From positions 1-64,000 of the forward strand of contig NZ_JBHSGB010000010.1 of NCBI RefSeq assembly GCF_042654345.1: DNA of 64,000 bases, in the 5' to 3' direction. This document shows, one piece after another, positions 1 through 6,766 of this stretch. The stretch's first letter is position 1. Every line of letters begins with the position of its first letter. The stretch comes from Pararheinheimera marina. GTDB lineage: Bacteria; Pseudomonadota; Gammaproteobacteria; Enterobacterales; Alteromonadaceae. The translations under genes were made by a program, and so were the position numbers. The notes below the pieces were generated by a model. It made no database searches. It saw nothing but the letters and a program-made list of their open reading frames with translations, and was not told the DNA's origin.

Positions 1-290
1 TGTCACTAAATTTTGATGTTTTCATATGCAGAATCTCCTGCGTTTATCGTACGAGAAAATTCTACTTTTGACGTCAGTTAATTTAAGGGATGATTACCGT
101 TTGATGAATTCAGATGCTTTTTTCGAGTTATAGTAATTATATAAGAACGACTTTCATTTGCATGTCATTATATGCCTTGTATGTCGTGCATTCATATTAT
201 AGAGTTGGTGTTTATTGTTTATATAAATTTGCATAAAATCACACAAGAACTTATAAAATAATTTATAAGTTCTTGGCGTCCGATGATTTA
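1..290. other. AT-rich intergenic DNA, left edge
   Basis: No convincing gene is seen here. The stretch is markedly richer in A and T than the backbone to the right of 2900, in line with the foreign character of the next three genes. Its one clear structure is a perfect 13-bp inverted repeat close to the end of the H-NS-like gene, listed separately. Confidence 0.6.
245..274 (-). terminator. AT-rich hairpin after the H-NS-like gene
   Basis: A perfect 13-bp stem (245-257 with 262-274, arm AAGAACTTATAAA) closes a 4-nt loop 16 nt downstream of the leftward H-NS-like gene. It has the position of a terminator. The 3' side on the minus strand is not a clean run of U, and the stem is poor in GC, so termination is likely but not certain. 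Confidence 0.45.
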
Positions 291-818
291 TTAGCGTTTT
301 GCTAGAATCTCTTCACCATTCTGTGCTGCCCAAGCATTCCAAATTTCAACTTTAGCGTTAAAACTTTCTGTCGCTTGAGCTACTGCTTCAGCAATAAGTG
401 GTGATATCTCACTTTGAAATTTCTTTTCGACCTTGGCAAATGGCACAACTTTGATACCGCGATCTTCGAGACCTTTTTTCATGGTGTGCGTTTTCAGCAA
501 GTGTAACTTGCCGTTTTCAACATAGAAAAACTGACTTTCTGGATTCAGAGTTTTGAACTTTGGTTTTGTCGGACGTTTTCCAGCTTCGACTTTTTCTTCA
601 ACCACTTCAGCAACAACATTGGTTGTGAGTTGCAGACCAAGTTGCTCTAAAGAGAAACCTTGTGCTTTTGCCAGTTGTTTAATTTGTTCGATGGTATCGA
701 TTTCTTTTTGACGATCAGCGATGACTGATTGCAGTACTTCAATCGCTTCATGAATTTTGGCAACAGAGATTTCTTTGGCGGCTTTTTTCAGTTCTTTTTT
801 ATCAAGCAGAATAGACAT
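291..818 (-). CDS. H-NS-family nucleoid-associated protein
   Basis: A 175-residue protein. The first 60 residues are charged and heptad-like (KKELKKAAKEISVAKIHEAI), as in the oligomerising N-terminal coiled coil of H-NS. Around residues 80-130 follows a basic linker (GKRPTKPKFK) and a compact segment with a YVENGK motif and KKGLEDRG, which resembles the H-NS C-terminal DNA-binding region. The tail after residue 130 is longer than in E. coli H-NS (137 aa). Proteins of this family bind AT-rich DNA and silence transferred genes. A copy on an AT-rich island next to an integrase fits island-encoded silencing (inference). It is divergent from the 185-residue gene at 922, with 103 nt between them. 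The family call is moderately sure; the role is not shown. Confidence 0.65.
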   Translation of the reverse strand: MSILLDKKELKKAAKEISVAKIHEAIEVLQSVIADRQKEIDTIEQIKQLAKAQGFSLEQLGLQLTTNVVAEVVEEKVEAGKRPTKPKFKTLNPESQFFYVENGKLHLLKTHTMKKGLEDRGIKVVPFAKVEKKFQSEISPLIAEAVAQATESFNAKVEIWNAWAAQNGEEILAKR

Positions 819-921
819 GGTATTTCCAAGTGTTGGTGAGATCTAATACCTTTAGGTTACTCAATTTCTGCGTGTCATGCACTATTGTTTGTTCATTCAC
901 ATGGTTAAAGAGGCTTAAGTT

Positions 922-1479
922 ATGGCTACTATCAAAATACGCGTATTCAAGGATGGCGCAAAATCTGTGATTAATAAATTGCGCAGTGATGTATCACCTG
1001 AGCATTCAGCGTTCAAATATGTAGAGCAATGTCTTGTGCTGTTGGATGGCTTTAGCAAACTGAAGAAAAAGGAGCAGACTGATGCAGCTATAAAGCTGAA
1101 TAAGTTGATCGACAAAATTTCCGACAAAGCTGATTTACCAAAACTCAAGAAGCAGATCATCGATGCTGAAAAGTCGCGTCGATATGCGTTATCGAAAAAG
1201 AAAATTACCTTAAGCAAAGAACTGGCTGCGCAATTGCAGTCATCAGTTGCAGGTTATTTGAATAAGCGAAGAGTATCTTACCAAGTTGCTATCAGAACAT
1301 TACTTGAGTTAGCTGCTGATAAGTTACCAACGTCAGACAAAATACCAAAAGCTGGTAAACGTCTTTCTGGCGTCAAAGTGGTTGCTAAACTGCCGGAACG
1401 GGTAAAAAGGGAGGTCTATGTCGTCCCCCCTGGTACTTTCAAAAAGATCGATGAAGAGTTTGAAACTCAGGATAAATAG
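922..1479 (+). CDS. Unrecognised basic 185-residue protein
   Basis: I do not recognise the family. The protein is very rich in lysine, mostly helical in appearance, and has no signal peptide or membrane segment. Residues 45-75 (KLKKKEQTDAAIKLNKLIDK) and 75-100 look like amphipathic helices. The C-terminal third contains KRVSYQVAIRTLLELAADKL and then a basic stretch, which could suit a nucleic-acid-binding protein. The ATG follows a spaced AAGAGG at 908-913. It is divergent from the H-NS-like gene, and its last 13 bp overlap convergently with the 3' end of the integrase gene, so the three genes are tightly packed. It could be an island maintenance or regulatory factor (inference only). Confidence 0.6.
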   Translation: MATIKIRVFKDGAKSVINKLRSDVSPEHSAFKYVEQCLVLLDGFSKLKKKEQTDAAIKLNKLIDKISDKADLPKLKKQIIDAEKSRRYALSKKKITLSKELAAQLQSSVAGYLNKRRVSYQVAIRTLLELAADKLPTSDKIPKAGKRLSGVKVVAKLPERVKREVYVVPPGTFKKIDEEFETQDK

Positions 1480-2711
1480 GGACTCATGCTCTTCAGGTCG
1501 AAGTGTTTTTCAAGCGCATCAGCAACTCGTTGGTGCGCGACTCGACGTTCCTCTAAGTAGTCATGACGGTCATAAATACCTTCAACACCTTTAAGTTTAT
1601 GGTTTAAGCAGCGTTCTGCCACATCACCTGAAATCCCCAATTTTGCACAAAGCGTCCGAAAGGTGCGACGCAAGTCATGCACACTAAAGTGCGTGATATC
1701 GCCCATCAAATTTTTTGGTTGCACCTTGCGGCCTGCTTCATGACCAAAGCATTTGGTGATTGCTCGATTTAAGGTGTCAGAACCCATATGCGGTGTTTTG
1801 CTAGCGCGTCTTGCTGGAAAGACATATTCAGAGAAACCAGCTTGCACTTTGAGGATCTTGAATAATGTCAGTGCCTGTGTCGGTAACGGAATTGTGATTG
1901 GTACACCTGTCTTCATCCGTTCTTTTGGCAGGTTCCAAAGTCCATTGTCTAAATCGAATTCAGACCATTTCGCTTCGCATAACTCTGACTTACGCACACC
2001 AAGCATCAGAAATAGGCAGCAAGATATATAGTTATCACGGCCAAAACTGCTGATGTTTTCACGAAATATACGAAACACTTCGGCAATCTCAGACTCGCTG
2101 AGCGCTCTGCTTTTAGCATCTTCGACACCGCCTGCATCGTTGGTCGTGAAACTGGCTGCTGGATTGGAATCAATCAGGCCAAGTTTGATGGCATGTCTAA
2201 ACATCTGCTTCATATACATCAGCGCATCGTTGCAGATTGTTGGAACATCTTTTTCGCGAATACTGATTAGTACGTTACGAACGTCTAAAGGCGTAACAGA
2301 ACCAACCGATAGTTCACCAAGGATCGGTTTAATGTGCTTGTTATAAATTCGGTACGGAATATTGGCATGTTTAATTCTTGGTTCTAAGTCATGCTTGTAC
2401 CAATCTTGAAAAAGCATTTCGCAAGTGTGCAGGTTCGCTGCGTAAGCTCTTTTTTTCTCGACCAGTGGATCTTTGCCTTCGTCTCTAAGATCTGACAATC
2501 CAATGACTACTTCTCTAGCTTCTTTGAGACTTAGCTGAGGATAATTGCCTATGGTCATATAACGTCGTTTACCGTTGATGACATAACGGAATTCCCAACT
2601 AGCCACCTTGTACTGGTTTAAACGGAAGTAGAGGTTGTCACCAACAGGCTTACGGACAGGAGTTCCAGCGCTGATGATTTGTTTGAGTTCGGCAACGGTT
2701 GTGGTTGTCAT
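1467..2711 (-). CDS. P4-type tyrosine integrase at the yicC junction
   Basis: A site-specific recombinase of 414 residues from the chosen ATG. Residues 1-90 match the DUF4102-type arm-binding domain of P4-like integrases (GDNLYFRL, GKRRYMTIGNYPQLSL), followed by a core-binding domain and the catalytic domain. The expected residues are visible: R240 in MLGVRKSEL, H345 and R348 in SVHDLRR, H371, and the tyrosine Y380 in GIYDRHDY. The reading frame extends 22 codons further upstream, but ATG 2711 has a GGAG-type ribosome binding site 8 nt before it. That site lies inside a perfect hairpin, listed separately. The gene points away from yicC, whose 3' end is 200 bp to the right. The enzyme probably integrates and excises the island to its left at the yicC 3' end. 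Confidence 0.9.
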   Translation of the reverse strand: MTTTTVAELKQIISAGTPVRKPVGDNLYFRLNQYKVASWEFRYVINGKRRYMTIGNYPQLSLKEAREVVIGLSDLRDEGKDPLVEKKRAYAANLHTCEMLFQDWYKHDLEPRIKHANIPYRIYNKHIKPILGELSVGSVTPLDVRNVLISIREKDVPTICNDALMYMKQMFRHAIKLGLIDSNPAASFTTNDAGGVEDAKSRALSESEIAEVFRIFRENISSFGRDNYISCCLFLMLGVRKSELCEAKWSEFDLDNGLWNLPKERMKTGVPITIPLPTQALTLFKILKVQAGFSEYVFPARRASKTPHMGSDTLNRAITKCFGHEAGRKVQPKNLMGDITHFSVHDLRRTFRTLCAKLGISGDVAERCLNHKLKGVEGIYDRHDYLEERRVAHQRVADALEKHFDLKSMSPYLS

Positions 2712-2717
2712 AAGAAA

Positions 2718-2748
2718 AAGCTCCATAAATTCGACACTTATGGAGCTT
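2718..2748 (-). promoter_or_regulatory. Hairpin covering the integrase ribosome binding site
   Basis: A perfect 11-bp inverted repeat (2718-2728 with 2738-2748, loop 2729-2737) lies just upstream of the integrase ATG. Read on the minus strand, the 3' arm contains the GGAGC ribosome binding site and runs directly into TTTTTCTT. It could therefore act as an RBS-sequestering hairpin, as a weak intrinsic terminator or attenuator before the gene, or as both. The pairing is seen directly; function is inferred. Confidence 0.6.
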
Positions 2749-2750
2749 AT

Positions 2751-2808
2751 ACTAGTAACCATTTCGAGGTCTTGCAATAGGGTAACTGGTAACCAAACTA
2801 GTAACCAT
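2751..2808. repeat. Three 12-bp direct repeats upstream of the integrase
   Basis: ACTAGTAACCAT occurs at 2751-2762 and again at 2797-2808. A variant, ACTGGTAACCAA, sits at 2785-2796, immediately abutting the last copy. Short direct repeats in front of an integrase gene are typical of integrase arm-type sites or of excisionase/regulator operators. Which of these applies cannot be told from the sequence. Confidence 0.55.
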
Positions 2809-2911
2809 CGGCTTTACGCTACTTGAGCCAGAAAGATACAGGTTGATTAGGTAATTATTTTTATATCAGTCACTTACGATTAGGTGGTTCAGTTTGAACC
2901 AGCTTGAAAAA

Positions 2912-3772
2912 TCATTCGACGTTTTGGACCTGCTCCCGCATCTGCTCAATCAGCACCTTTAATTCCACGGCTGTATTGGTAATTTCTGTCGAAATTGCCT
3001 TGGACGACAGGGTGTTCGCTTCGCGGTTAAATTCCTGCATCATAAAGTCCAGCCGGCGGCCGACCGCGCCACCTTGTTTGATGCTGTGACGGGTTTCTTT
3101 GATATGGGCGTCTAAGCGGTCCAGCTCTTCTGCCACATCAGATTTTTGCGCTAAAAAGGCCATTTCCTGTTCCAGGCGGTTTTGGTCCAGTTCGGCTTTA
3201 ATTTCTTGCAGGCGGGCGACGATTTTGTCGCGTTGCCATTGCAGCGCTTGTGGTAAGTGCTGGCGTAATTTGCTGACGTGGTTAGCAATTTGAGCAAGGC
3301 GGTCTTGTAGCATTTGTTCGATGGCGGCGCCTTCGCGGCCACGGCCCGCTAAAAAGTCAGTCAACGCGGCGTCAAAACCGGCCAGCAGTTCGGCCTGCAG
3401 GCTGTCGAGGTCAGATTCCTGACTTTCCATGACACCTGGCCAGCGCAGAATATCCAGCACATTCAGCTGGGCTTTGCTGCTGTGCTCTGCCAGTGAACTG
3501 GCCACTTTCATCAGCTGGCTGGCCAGCTGTTCGTTGATGGCAAGCTCACCTGTGGCGGCACTGGCACTGTACTTCAAATTCACTTCCAGCTTGCCACGGT
3601 TCAGCTTCTGACGCAGTTTGTCCCGCAGCAGGCCTTCCAGGCCACGGAACTGTTCTGGCAGACGGAAATACGTCTCCAGATAACGCTGGTTCACTGAGCG
3701 AATTTCCCAGACGGCGTTGCCCCAACTGGCTTTAATTTCGTGCCGGGCATAAGCGGTCATGCTGTGGATCAT
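2912..3772 (-). CDS. yicC: YicC family endoribonuclease
   Basis: A 286-residue protein with the family's start (MIHSMTAYARHE), an N-terminal YicC domain over about residues 1-155, and the conserved DUF1732 C-terminus ending in VLIEQMREQVQNVE. E. coli YicC is a similar length and has been described as an endoribonuclease active on small RNA and other substrates. The gene is divergent from rph, as in E. coli. The complete C-terminus is retained although an integrase gene lies just beyond the stop codon, as expected when an island inserts into the last codons and restores them. Confidence 0.93.
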   Translation of the reverse strand: MIHSMTAYARHEIKASWGNAVWEIRSVNQRYLETYFRLPEQFRGLEGLLRDKLRQKLNRGKLEVNLKYSASAATGELAINEQLASQLMKVASSLAEHSSKAQLNVLDILRWPGVMESQESDLDSLQAELLAGFDAALTDFLAGRGREGAAIEQMLQDRLAQIANHVSKLRQHLPQALQWQRDKIVARLQEIKAELDQNRLEQEMAFLAQKSDVAEELDRLDAHIKETRHSIKQGGAVGRRLDFMMQEFNREANTLSSKAISTEITNTAVELKVLIEQMREQVQNVE

Positions 3773-3835
3773 AACAAGGTCCTGAAAATGAAAATAAAAC
3801 CGAGTATACCCAGTTCACCTCAATTCCGCTAATGG

Positions 3836-3865
3836 ATGGCATCGGGCCAGCGAAATCCCTATAAT
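3836..3865 (+). promoter_or_regulatory. Probable rph-pyrE-dgkA promoter
   Basis: A perfect TATAAT at 3860-3865 lies 18 nt downstream of ATGGCA (3836-3841), a four-of-six match to the -35 consensus. Transcription would begin near 3872, inside a longer open frame, which supports translation starting at ATG 3899. Confidence 0.55.
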
Positions 3866-3898
3866 AAGGCACATTTTTCAGCTGACAGAGGCTCCATC

Positions 3899-4612
3899 AT
3901 GCGTCCAAGTGGCAGAACTGCTGGTCAAATTCGTCCTATCTCGTTCACCCGTCAATTCACTGCTCATGCCGAAGGTTCGGTGCTGGTGGAGTTTGGAAAT
4001 ACCAAGGTTTTATGTACGGCTTCCGTGGAGGAAGGGGTGCCACGTTTTATGAAAGGCCAGGGCAAAGGCTGGATCACAGCGGAATATGGCATGTTGCCTC
4101 GCGCCACTCATACCCGTAACGACCGGGAAGCCGCTCGTGGCAAGCAATCTGGCCGCACTATGGAAATCCAGCGTCTGATTGGCCGTGCGCTGCGTGCTGC
4201 GGTGGACTTATCTATTCTCGGCGAAAACACCATCACCTTCGACTGTGACGTCATTCAGGCTGATGGTGGCACCCGCACTGCGGCCATTACCGGTGCTTGT
4301 GTGGCTTTAGTCGATGCGCTGAATCATATGCGTAGTAAAGGCCTGATTAAAACCAACCCACTGAAATACATGGTGGCGGCGGTTTCTGTCGGTGTGTACA
4401 AAGGCGAAGCCATTGCCGACCTGGAGTATGTGGAAGATTCAGCGGCCGACACCGACATGAATGTGGTGATGACCGAAACCGGCAAGCTGATTGAAATTCA
4501 GGGCACTGCTGAAGCTGAGCCTTTCAGTTTCGACGAAATGCAAAACATGCTTGAACTGGCCCGTCATGCCATTCGTGAAATTATCGACGAACAGAAAAAA
4601 GTTCTGGCATAA
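3899..4612 (+). CDS. rph: Ribonuclease PH
   Basis: A phosphorolytic 3'-5' exoribonuclease that trims tRNA 3' ends. The 237-residue product begins MRPSGRTAGQIRPISF and contains the family motifs GKGWITAEYGMLPRATHTR, the GRTMEIQRLIGRALRA block and DCDVIQADGGTRTA. The open frame starts upstream at 3836, but ATG 3899 is preferred: it has AGAGG upstream, gives the usual family length (E. coli 238 aa), and the promoter -10 lies upstream of it. The gene is complete, unlike the frameshifted rph of E. coli K-12. It is followed 9 nt later by pyrE, the classical pair. Confidence 0.97.
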   Translation: MRPSGRTAGQIRPISFTRQFTAHAEGSVLVEFGNTKVLCTASVEEGVPRFMKGQGKGWITAEYGMLPRATHTRNDREAARGKQSGRTMEIQRLIGRALRAAVDLSILGENTITFDCDVIQADGGTRTAAITGACVALVDALNHMRSKGLIKTNPLKYMVAAVSVGVYKGEAIADLEYVEDSAADTDMNVVMTETGKLIEIQGTAEAEPFSFDEMQNMLELARHAIREIIDEQKKVLA

Positions 4613-4621
4613 GAGGCACTG

Positions 4622-5266
4622 ATGAAAGCATTTCAGAAAGAATTTATTGAGTTCGCGCTGTCGCGTCAGGTGCTGAAATTTGGCCAGTTCACCTTAAAAT
4701 CCGGCCGCACCAGCCCGTACTTTTTTAACGCCGGTTTGTTTAACACAGGTGGCGATTTAGCCCGCTTAGGCCGCTTTTATGCCGCTGCGCTGCAAGACGC
4801 TGGCGTGGAATTTGACCTGCTGTTTGGCCCGGCTTACAAAGGTATTCCTATTGCCACTACTACAGCGGTGGCGTTGTTTGACCATCATGGCAAAGACGTG
4901 CCTTATTGCTTTAACCGCAAAGAAGCGAAAACCCATGGTGAAGGCGGTAGCCTGGTGGGCTCGCCACTGCAAGGCCGGGTGATGCTGGTGGACGACGTGA
5001 TTACTGCAGGCACCGCCATTCGTGAATCTATGCAGATCATTCAGCAAGCGGGCGCCGAACTGACGGGGGTGTTGATTGCACTGGACCGTCAGGAAAAAGG
5101 CAAAGGCGAGTTATCTGCGATTCAGGAAGTGGAACGTGATTTCAACACCAAAGTGGTGTCTATCGTCAGCCTGACAGATCTGATCCAGTACCTGCAGGAT
5201 AAACCTGAACTGGCAGACCATCTGGATGCGGTGAAAGCCTACCGTGCCCAGTACGGTGTGAATTAA
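4622..5266 (+). CDS. pyrE: Orotate phosphoribosyltransferase
   Basis: Converts orotate and PRPP to orotidine monophosphate in pyrimidine synthesis; cytosolic. The 214-residue sequence has the PRPP-binding motif MLVDDVITAGTA at residues 121-132 and the catalytic-loop region RKEAKTHGEGG at 99-109, with FGPAYKGIP at 68-76. Length matches E. coli PyrE (213 aa). It sits 9 nt after rph and 9 nt before dgkA, so the three are probably cotranscribed. No attenuator hairpin is apparent in the very short rph-pyrE gap. Confidence 0.97.
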   Translation: MKAFQKEFIEFALSRQVLKFGQFTLKSGRTSPYFFNAGLFNTGGDLARLGRFYAAALQDAGVEFDLLFGPAYKGIPIATTTAVALFDHHGKDVPYCFNRKEAKTHGEGGSLVGSPLQGRVMLVDDVITAGTAIRESMQIIQQAGAELTGVLIALDRQEKGKGELSAIQEVERDFNTKVVSIVSLTDLIQYLQDKPELADHLDAVKAYRAQYGVN

Positions 5267-5275
5267 GGACCATCC

Positions 5276-5647
5276 ATGACCAAACCCAATGGCAGCGGTT
5301 TTGGCCGGGTGCTGAAAGCAGCCGATTGCAGCCGTAAAGGCCTGGCTGCGGCCTGGATTAACGAAGCTGCTTTCCGGCAGGAAGCGGCGCTGACGGTGCT
5401 GGCGTTGCCTTTTGCCTGGTATCTGGCAGCAGACTTTGCTCAGTTTGCCTTGTTGATGGGCGTTTGGTTGTTGGTGCTGATTGTCGAACTGCTGAATTCG
5501 GCGATTGAGGCGCTGACCGACCGGGTCAGTCTGGAACGTCATGAACTGTCGGGGCGCGCCAAAGATATGGGCTCTGCCGCTGTGAGCCTGGCGCTGCTGT
5601 TTGTCACTTTGGTGTGGATTGGAGCCATCTGGCAGAAGTTTGCGTAA
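5276..5647 (+). CDS. dgkA: Diacylglycerol kinase
   Basis: A small inner-membrane enzyme of 123 residues that phosphorylates diacylglycerol to phosphatidate, recycling lipid released by envelope synthesis. It shows the DgkA signatures NEAAFRQE (29-36), ELLNSAIEALTDR (71-83, with the catalytic-region glutamates) and RAKDMGSAAV (94-103), and three hydrophobic helices. In E. coli dgkA lies elsewhere (next to plsB and lexA); here it sits between pyrE and slmA and ends at a strong bidirectional terminator. Confidence 0.95.
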   Translation: MTKPNGSGFGRVLKAADCSRKGLAAAWINEAAFRQEAALTVLALPFAWYLAADFAQFALLMGVWLLVLIVELLNSAIEALTDRVSLERHELSGRAKDMGSAAVSLALLFVTLVWIGAIWQKFA

Positions 5648-5660
5648 TTGCTTGTGATGT

Positions 5661-5688
5661 AAAAAAGGCGGGTAAACCCGCCTTTTTT
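5661..5688. terminator. Bidirectional terminator between dgkA and slmA
   Basis: AAAAAAGGCGGG, a 4-nt loop (TAAA), then CCCGCCTTTTTT. The A and T runs flank both sides of the stem, so it can end transcription of dgkA on the plus strand and slmA on the minus strand, whose stop codons lie 13 nt to the left and 7 nt to the right. Confidence 0.92.
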
Positions 5689-5695
5689 AATGCCG

Positions 5696-6289
5696 TTACA
5701 GGGCAAAAATACTGCGCTGCAGCAGTGCCCATTGGTTCGGCCACTGTGCCGTTGGCTGGCGCTCAAAACCAGAGCGGACAAACTGCTGCAGTTTGCCTTC
5801 GCAAATGCCAAGCAGCAGGTTGGCTAAGTCGCCTTCGTCCACGCTGAAACTTTTGCCTTCCCGCAGTTTGCGTTCACGCAGGCATTGCTTGAGCTGAGTT
5901 TCCAGTTTTTCATACAAAGCACTGATGCGCTCCTGCAATCGTTCCTGTTCACCTTGCAGGGCATCGCCGGTCAGAATGCGGCAAATACCCGGGTTGCGTT
6001 CGGCGAAAATCAGCAGCAGCTGCATAATCAGTTCAATGCGTTGTTCGGTTTGTTTATGTTCCTGCAAAATGGCGTTGATGCGGGACAGCAGGGTATCTTC
6101 AATAAAATCAATCAATCCCTCAAACATCCTGGCCTTGCTGGGGAAGTGGCGGTACAGGGCCGCCTCCGACACGCCAACTTCAGCGGCCAGTGCTGCTGTG
6201 GTAATTCGCTGTCCGGCATGGCTTTGCAGCATTGCTGCCAACGCCTGCAGAATATCTTCCTTGCGGTTGGTTTTTTTTATGGTCGCCAT
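5696..6289 (-). CDS. slmA: Nucleoid occlusion factor SlmA (TetR fold)
   Basis: Blocks FtsZ ring assembly over the nucleoid when bound to its chromosomal sites. The 197-residue protein has an N-terminal TetR helix-turn-helix (ITTAALAAEVGVSEAALYRH, residues about 29-48) followed by the family's FPSKARMFEGLIDF and an all-helical dimerisation domain. It is the last gene of the leftward coaBC-dut-slmA run, as in E. coli. Confidence 0.95.
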   Translation of the reverse strand: MATIKKTNRKEDILQALAAMLQSHAGQRITTAALAAEVGVSEAALYRHFPSKARMFEGLIDFIEDTLLSRINAILQEHKQTEQRIELIMQLLLIFAERNPGICRILTGDALQGEQERLQERISALYEKLETQLKQCLRERKLREGKSFSVDEGDLANLLLGICEGKLQQFVRSGFERQPTAQWPNQWALLQRSIFAL

Positions 6290-6307
6290 GCCAATCCCTG
6301 TCTGCTG

Positions 6308-6766
6308 TTAGCTGCGGCCTGAATGACCAAAACCACCTTCGCCACGCTCTGAAGCGTCAAAATCACTGACCAGATTAAACTCGGCTTGCACCACTGGCAT
6401 AAACACCAGTTGAGCAATACGCTCGCCTGGCTGAATACTGAAGCTATCCTGACCACGGTTCCATACCGACACCATCAGCTGGCCCTGGTAGTCCGAGTCA
6501 ATCAGGCCCACCAGGTTGCCGAGGACGATGCCATGTTTATGGCCCAGGCCTGAGCGTGGCAGGATAGTCGCGCATAAATTGGCGTCACCAATATGAATCG
6601 CCAGGCCGGTAGGGATTAGGGTGGTTTGACCCGGTGCTAACTCGACAACAGCGTCAAGGCAGGCGCGTAAATCCAACCCGGCTGAGCCTGGTGTTGCGTA
6701 AGCTGGTAATGGGAATTCGGTGCCAATGCGGGCATCGAGAATTTTCAGGTCAATAGCTTTTTTCAT
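6308..6766 (-). CDS. dut: dUTP diphosphatase
   Basis: Hydrolyses dUTP to dUMP, keeping uracil out of DNA and feeding dTMP synthesis. The 152-residue trimeric-type enzyme shows the motifs PGSAGLDLRA (26-35), PRSGLGHKHG, the GLIDSDYQG motif with its catalytic-site aspartate and tyrosine, PGERIAQLVF, and the C-terminal RGEGGFGHSGR that closes the active site. Its start overlaps the coaBC stop by 4 nt (ATGA), so the two are translationally coupled. Confidence 0.97.
   Translation of the reverse strand: MKKAIDLKILDARIGTEFPLPAYATPGSAGLDLRACLDAVVELAPGQTTLIPTGLAIHIGDANLCATILPRSGLGHKHGIVLGNLVGLIDSDYQGQLMVSVWNRGQDSFSIQPGERIAQLVFMPVVQAEFNLVSDFDASERGEGGFGHSGRS

Noticed and set aside
2820..2911. A tRNA gene as the integrase target next to the island end
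   Set aside because: No cloverleaf could be found; the yicC 3' end is the better candidate for the attachment site.
5111..5542. A 143-codon minus-strand frame across pyrE and dgkA
   Set aside because: It overlaps two certain genes on the other strand and its histidine- and glutamine-rich content is typical of an antisense frame.
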